Positions 60,593 through 64,000 of a stretch of 64,000 bases of DNA are shown one piece after another; the first letter of the stretch is position 1, and every line of letters begins with the position of its first letter. The stretch spans positions 143,858 through 207,857 of the forward strand of contig NZ_FTMY01000010.1 in the NCBI RefSeq assembly GCF_900156165.1, given 5' to 3'. The stretch comes from Pseudacidovorax sp. RU35E. GTDB lineage: Bacteria; Pseudomonadota; Gammaproteobacteria; Burkholderiales; Burkholderiaceae_C. The notes under the pieces were generated by a model. The model worked only from the letters and a program-made list of their open reading frames with translations. It was not told where the DNA came from and did not search any database. Both the position numbers and the translations under genes were made by a program.

Positions 60593-61867
60593 ATGAACAA
60601 GGAAATGTCTGAGACCCTCACTCGCGTCGGTCCGGGTACGCGCATGGGCGAGTTGTTGCGCCGCTATTGGGTGCCGGCCCTGATGTCCAGCGAGATCGCC
60701 GAGCCCGATGGCCCGCAGGTGCGCGTGCAGCTCCTGGGCGAGAAGCTGCTCGCCTTCCGCAACACCGATGGCCGGGCGTGCCTGATCGGAGAGTTCTGCT
60801 CGCACCGCGGCGTGTCGCTCTACTTCGGTCGAAACGAGGAGAACGGCATTCGCTGTGCGTACCACGGCGTCAAGTTCGACGGCGACGGCCACTGCGTGGA
60901 CGTGCCCTCCTCGCCCCAATCCTGCGCGCGTATGCACATCAAGGGCTACCCGTGCATCGAGCGCGGCGGCGTGGTGTGGGCATACATGGGGCCCGAAGGC
61001 CAGCAGCCCGAGCTGCCGGAAGTCGAGTGGTGCACCCTGCCGCCCGAGCAGGTCTTCGTCTCCAAACGACTGCAGTACAGCAACTGGCTGCAGGCCATGG
61101 AAGGCGGCATCGACACGGCGCATGTGTCGTACGTCCACCGCTACGAGGTCGACTCCGACCCCATGCACCAGGGTGTCAAGGCACTCGACTACATCAAGGC
61201 CGACGGCAACGTGATCTTCGAGATCGAGAAGACGCCTTTCGGCCTGAGCCTGTTCGGCCGGCGCAACGGCGAGCCCGATTCGTACTACTGGCGCATCACG
61301 CAGTGGCTGTTTCCGTGGTTCACCCTGATCGCCCCATTCGGCGAGCACGCGCTGGCGGGCCACGTCTGGGTCCCCATCGACGACCACCATTGCTGGGCCT
61401 GGAGCATCAACTGGCGACCCGACCGTGCACTCAGCGATGAAGAACTCGAGGCCATGCGCGCGGGCAAGGGCATCCATGTGGAATACGAAGCACCGGGCAG
61501 CTTCGTGCCCGCCGCCAACCGCGACAACGACTACATGATCGATCGTGTCGCCCAACGCGAGCAGCGCTCGTACAGCGGCGTGTTCGGCTTTTCGGCGCAG
61601 GACTATTCGCTGCAGGAGAGCATGGGCCCGATTCAGGATCACGAAGCCGAGCGCCTGCTGCCCACCGACAAGGCCATCGTGATGGCCCGCCGCATGCTCA
61701 ACGAAGCGGCGCTTGGGCTCGAACAGGGCGAGGCGCCGCCGGCGCTGAATCCGCAGGCGCAGCGCGTGCGTCCGGCCGGCGTGCTGCTGCCGCGAGAGCA
61801 GAGCCCGCTGGAGTGGGCCAGCACGGAGTTGGCCGACAGCACGCGCAAACCGGTCTTCAGCCTCTGA
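60593..61867 (+). CDS. Rieske [2Fe-2S] oxygenase, phthalate dioxygenase-type
   Basis: A 424-residue terminal oxygenase component. The Rieske cluster ligands are C69-x-H71 (CSHRG) and C88-x2-H91 (CAYHG). The mononuclear iron site is in NWLQAMEGGIDTAHVSYVH, with the bridging Asp and two His. The layout is that of phthalate 4,5-dioxygenase and aryl O-demethylases of the VanA type. It takes electrons from a reductase, whose probable gene begins at 63684. The start at 60593 (MNKEMSETLTRVG) is preferred to an upstream ATG (60542) that lies in the operator region. The substrate is unknown; an aromatic acid is likely. Confidence 0.93.
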   Translation: MNKEMSETLTRVGPGTRMGELLRRYWVPALMSSEIAEPDGPQVRVQLLGEKLLAFRNTDGRACLIGEFCSHRGVSLYFGRNEENGIRCAYHGVKFDGDGHCVDVPSSPQSCARMHIKGYPCIERGGVVWAYMGPEGQQPELPEVEWCTLPPEQVFVSKRLQYSNWLQAMEGGIDTAHVSYVHRYEVDSDPMHQGVKALDYIKADGNVIFEIEKTPFGLSLFGRRNGEPDSYYWRITQWLFPWFTLIAPFGEHALAGHVWVPIDDHHCWAWSINWRPDRALSDEELEAMRAGKGIHVEYEAPGSFVPAANRDNDYMIDRVAQREQRSYSGVFGFSAQDYSLQESMGPIQDHEAERLLPTDKAIVMARRMLNEAALGLEQGEAPPALNPQAQRVRPAGVLLPREQSPLEWASTELADSTRKPVFSL

Positions 61868-61902
61868 AGCTGGCATCCGCCCCACGAAAGACAGGAGACA
61901 TC

Positions 61903-62883
61903 ATGCGAATTCCCAAGACACTCGCGCTGGCCGTGCTGGCCGCGGCCTGCGCCAGTTCGGCGTGGGCCGCCGACGCGGCCGCAGACTGGAAACCCAGCCG
62001 GCCGGTGCGCATCATCGTGCCCATCGTGGGCAGCACGAACGACGTGCTGGCCCGCCTTGTCGCCCCCAAGCTGCAGGAAGCCTTCGGCCAGCCTTTCGTG
62101 GTCGAAAACAAGGGCGGCGCTGGCGGCAACATCGGTGCCGCCGAGGTCGCCCGCGCCGCCCCGGATGGACAGACGCTGCTGGTGGGCTACAACGGTCCGC
62201 TGGCCATCAATGTCACGCTGTTCGACAAGATGCCCTTCGACCCGCGCAAGGACCTGGCGCCCATCGTGCTCGCCGTGAAGTCGCCGCAATACCTGGTGGT
62301 CAATCCATCCACGGGCATCCGCGACGTGCGCGACTTCATCGCCAAGGCCAAGGCCAACCCGGCCAGGTATTCCTATGGCTCGGTCTCGATGGGCAGCGCC
62401 TCGCACCTGACGATGGAAATGATGAAGTCGGCGGCCGACTTCCGGATGACCCATGTGCCTTACCGCGGCGCGGGGCCGGCCGTGGCCGACCTGCTGGCTG
62501 GGAACGTGCAGGCGGGCTTCTTCGTGCCGGGCAATGTGCAGGGCTTCGTGAAGGAAGGACGTCTGAAACTGCTGGCCACGAGCGGCGCCAAGCGATTTCC
62601 CAGCACACCCGATGTGCCCACCCTGGCCGAGTCGGGCCTGAAGGATTTTGAAGCCACGTCATGGATCGGCTTCCTGGCGCCTGGAGGCACGCCGCCGAAC
62701 ATCATCAAGCGCTACAACGAGGAGTTCGTGCGCATCCTCGCCATGCCCGACATCAAGGCCCGCCTGGAAGAGATGGAGTTCGAGGTGGTCGCAGGATCGC
62801 CGCAGGACTTCAGCCGCTGGATCGACACCGAGATCAACCGCTGGGGCAAGGTGATCAAGGACACAGGCGCGAAGGTGGACTGA
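61903..62883 (+). CDS. Bug-family periplasmic solute-binding protein
   Basis: A 326-residue periplasmic binding protein with a signal peptide cut near AWAADA (about 22). Family blocks are PVRIIVPIVGSTNDVLARLV, VENKGGAGGNIGAAEVA and PYRGAGPAVADLLAGNVQAG. An AGGAGA site precedes the ATG. Lying between the oxygenase and a dehydrogenase, it probably binds the substrate of this catabolic operon for uptake. Confidence 0.93.
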   Translation: MRIPKTLALAVLAAACASSAWAADAAADWKPSRPVRIIVPIVGSTNDVLARLVAPKLQEAFGQPFVVENKGGAGGNIGAAEVARAAPDGQTLLVGYNGPLAINVTLFDKMPFDPRKDLAPIVLAVKSPQYLVVNPSTGIRDVRDFIAKAKANPARYSYGSVSMGSASHLTMEMMKSAADFRMTHVPYRGAGPAVADLLAGNVQAGFFVPGNVQGFVKEGRLKLLATSGAKRFPSTPDVPTLAESGLKDFEATSWIGFLAPGGTPPNIIKRYNEEFVRILAMPDIKARLEEMEFEVVAGSPQDFSRWIDTEINRWGKVIKDTGAKVD

Positions 62884-62885
62884 GG

Positions 62886-63674
62886 ATGGCTGCGACGAAC
62901 TCCGCACGCCTGGCCGGCAAGGTCGCCCTCATCACTGGCGCGGGTGCCGGCATCGGTGCGGCGACGAGCCGGCTGTTCTGCCGCGAGGGCGCCCGCGTGG
63001 CCCTGGTCGACGCCGACGCCGAAGCGCTGGCACGGACGCACGCAACGCTGCGCGAGGAATTTCCTGATGCGTCAATGCTGACCCTGGCGGCCGACGTCCG
63101 CGACGAAGCCGCTGCCACCGAGGTGGTGGCGCGATGCGTGCGGCACTGGGGCGGCCTGCATGTGCTGGTCAACAACGCCGCGATGCGCAACTACAGCGCC
63201 GTCGATGCCCTCACGGCCGAGCAGTGGCAGGCGGTGGTGGCGGTCAATCTGGTCGGCATGAGCCAGTACTGCAAGGCCGCCCTTCCGGCATTGCGCGCCA
63301 GCGGTTGCGGTGCCGTGGTGAACGTGTCGTCGTGCTACGCGGTGACCGGCCGCAAGGGCATGGCGCTGTATGACGCGACCAAGGCGGCCCAGTTGGCCTT
63401 CACCCGCACGCTCGCCTTCGAAGAGGCACCGAATGGAGTGCGCGCCAATGCCATCTGCCCCGGCTCGACGCTCACGGACTTCCATGTGCAGCGGGCGACC
63501 ACGGCGGGCAAGTCAGTGGAGCAATTGCGCGCCGAGCGCAGCACCAGTTCGCTGATCGGGCGGTGGGCCGATCCGGTGGAGATCGCGCACCCGATCCTCT
63601 GGCTGGCGTCTGAAGAGGCGTCTTTCATCACCGGCACGACGCTGATGGTGGACGGCGGCCTGCACATCATGTGA
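62886..63674 (+). CDS. Short-chain dehydrogenase/reductase
   Basis: A 262-residue classical SDR. The cofactor motif TGAGAGIG is near residue 18, NNAA near residue 97, the catalytic Ser in NVSSCYAV and the Tyr-Lys pair in YDATK. An acidic residue after the second strand (VDAD) suggests NAD preference. It would oxidise an alcohol or diol intermediate from the oxygenase reaction. It starts 2 bases after the upstream stop. Confidence 0.93.
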   Translation: MAATNSARLAGKVALITGAGAGIGAATSRLFCREGARVALVDADAEALARTHATLREEFPDASMLTLAADVRDEAAATEVVARCVRHWGGLHVLVNNAAMRNYSAVDALTAEQWQAVVAVNLVGMSQYCKAALPALRASGCGAVVNVSSCYAVTGRKGMALYDATKAAQLAFTRTLAFEEAPNGVRANAICPGSTLTDFHVQRATTAGKSVEQLRAERSTSSLIGRWADPVEIAHPILWLASEEASFITGTTLMVDGGLHIM

Positions 63675-63683
63675 GCCCAGCGA

Positions 63684-64000
63684 ATGTCTTTGCTTCGAGC
63701 ACGGGTCCACACGATGCGCCACGAGGCCGATGGCATCGTCAGCGTCGAATTCCGCCCGGCCAATGCCGGCGTGACCTTTCCGGCCTTCGCCGCGGGCTCG
63801 CACATCGACCTGCACCTGGCCAACGGCCTGGTGCGCAGTTATTCGCTGTGCAACCCCTGCAGCGACAGCGGCCGCTATGTGGTGGGCGTGCTCAACGACC
63901 GCGCGAGCCGGGGTGGCTCGAAGTTCGTGCACCAGCAGCTGCGCGTGGGCCAGGTGATCGACATCTCGGCCCCCCGCAACAACTTCGAGCTGCACGAGGA
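63684..64000 (+). CDS. PDR/VanB-type oxidoreductase, N-terminal part (runs off right edge)
   Basis: The first 105 residues of an FMN-dependent reductase of the phthalate dioxygenase reductase/VanB family. After the start MSLLRARVHTMRHEADGIVS come the flavin-binding block HIDLHLANGLVRSYSLCNP and DISAPRNNFEL. Full proteins add an NAD-binding domain and a C-terminal plant-type [2Fe-2S] domain. It is the natural electron donor of the Rieske oxygenase at 60593. The frame stays open to the window edge; its start is 9 bases after the SDR stop. Confidence 0.93.
   Translation, partial: MSLLRARVHTMRHEADGIVSVEFRPANAGVTFPAFAAGSHIDLHLANGLVRSYSLCNPCSDSGRYVVGVLNDRASRGGSKFVHQQLRVGQVIDISAPRNNFELHE

Overview
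This is a GC-rich window (well over 65 % G+C by eye) with tightly packed, often translationally coupled genes. The gene content points to a betaproteobacterium of the order Burkholderiales, most like the Comamonadaceae: a urease operon with ureJ between ureA and ureB, periplasmic Bug-type receptors, a pilE-fimT-pilV-pilW-pilX-pilY1 minor pilin cluster, an acnD-prpF pair and a Rieske oxygenase with a VanB-type reductase. The family assignment is an inference from gene content.

Layout. 1-1146 (-): N-terminal part of an NCS1-type permease-like protein that runs off the left edge. 1288-7546 (+): urease genes ureA-ureJ-ureB-ureC, an acetyltransferase, then ureE-ureF-ureG. A Doc/AbrB-type toxin-antitoxin pair sits inside the operon on the opposite strand, and no ureD is visible. 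7568-9926 (-): a dual-specificity phosphatase and a phosphoribosyltransferase/kinase-like fusion. 10085-16004 (+): a truncated UDP-glucose dehydrogenase, a Gfo/Idh oxidoreductase, a GT4 glycosyltransferase and three CgeB-like glycosyltransferases, mostly coupled by overlapping stop and start codons. 16108-17268 (+): a photolyase/cryptochrome-like protein. 17288-23725: two c-di-GMP turnover proteins flanking a cupredoxin and a DUF4394 protein. 23768-31473 (-): type IV minor pilins and a PilY1 with a PA14 domain. 31817-33128 (+): CsbD and a membrane protein.

33472-46240 (+) is the most striking region: wecB (UDP-GlcNAc 2-epimerase), a BcsB-like periplasmic protein, an NfrB-like synthase with a C-terminal MshEN (c-di-GMP receptor) domain, an NfrA-like TPR/outer-membrane barrel protein, two AlgJ/AlgX-like SGNH proteins, an AlgI-like MBOAT acyltransferase and AlgF. 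Together they look like a complete synthase, secretion and O-acylation apparatus for a ManNAc-type exopolysaccharide controlled by c-di-GMP. Facing it tail to tail (46230-49146, -) is a DltA-like adenylating ligase, a DltC-like carrier protein and an acyl-CoA dehydrogenase-like flavoprotein. This suggests that an amino-acyl or acyl group other than acetate may also be attached. A DUF4434 lipoprotein (a family next to nfrAB in E. coli) follows at 49276-50247.

The right end is catabolic: acnD, prpF, a PEP mutase/isocitrate lyase-family enzyme and a Bug receptor (-); an HPP-CBS membrane protein and two multi-haem cytochromes c (+); then an IclR regulator divergent from a Rieske oxygenase, a second Bug receptor, an SDR dehydrogenase and the start of a PDR/VanB-type reductase that runs off the right edge. 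No tRNA, rRNA, insertion sequence or CRISPR array was seen.
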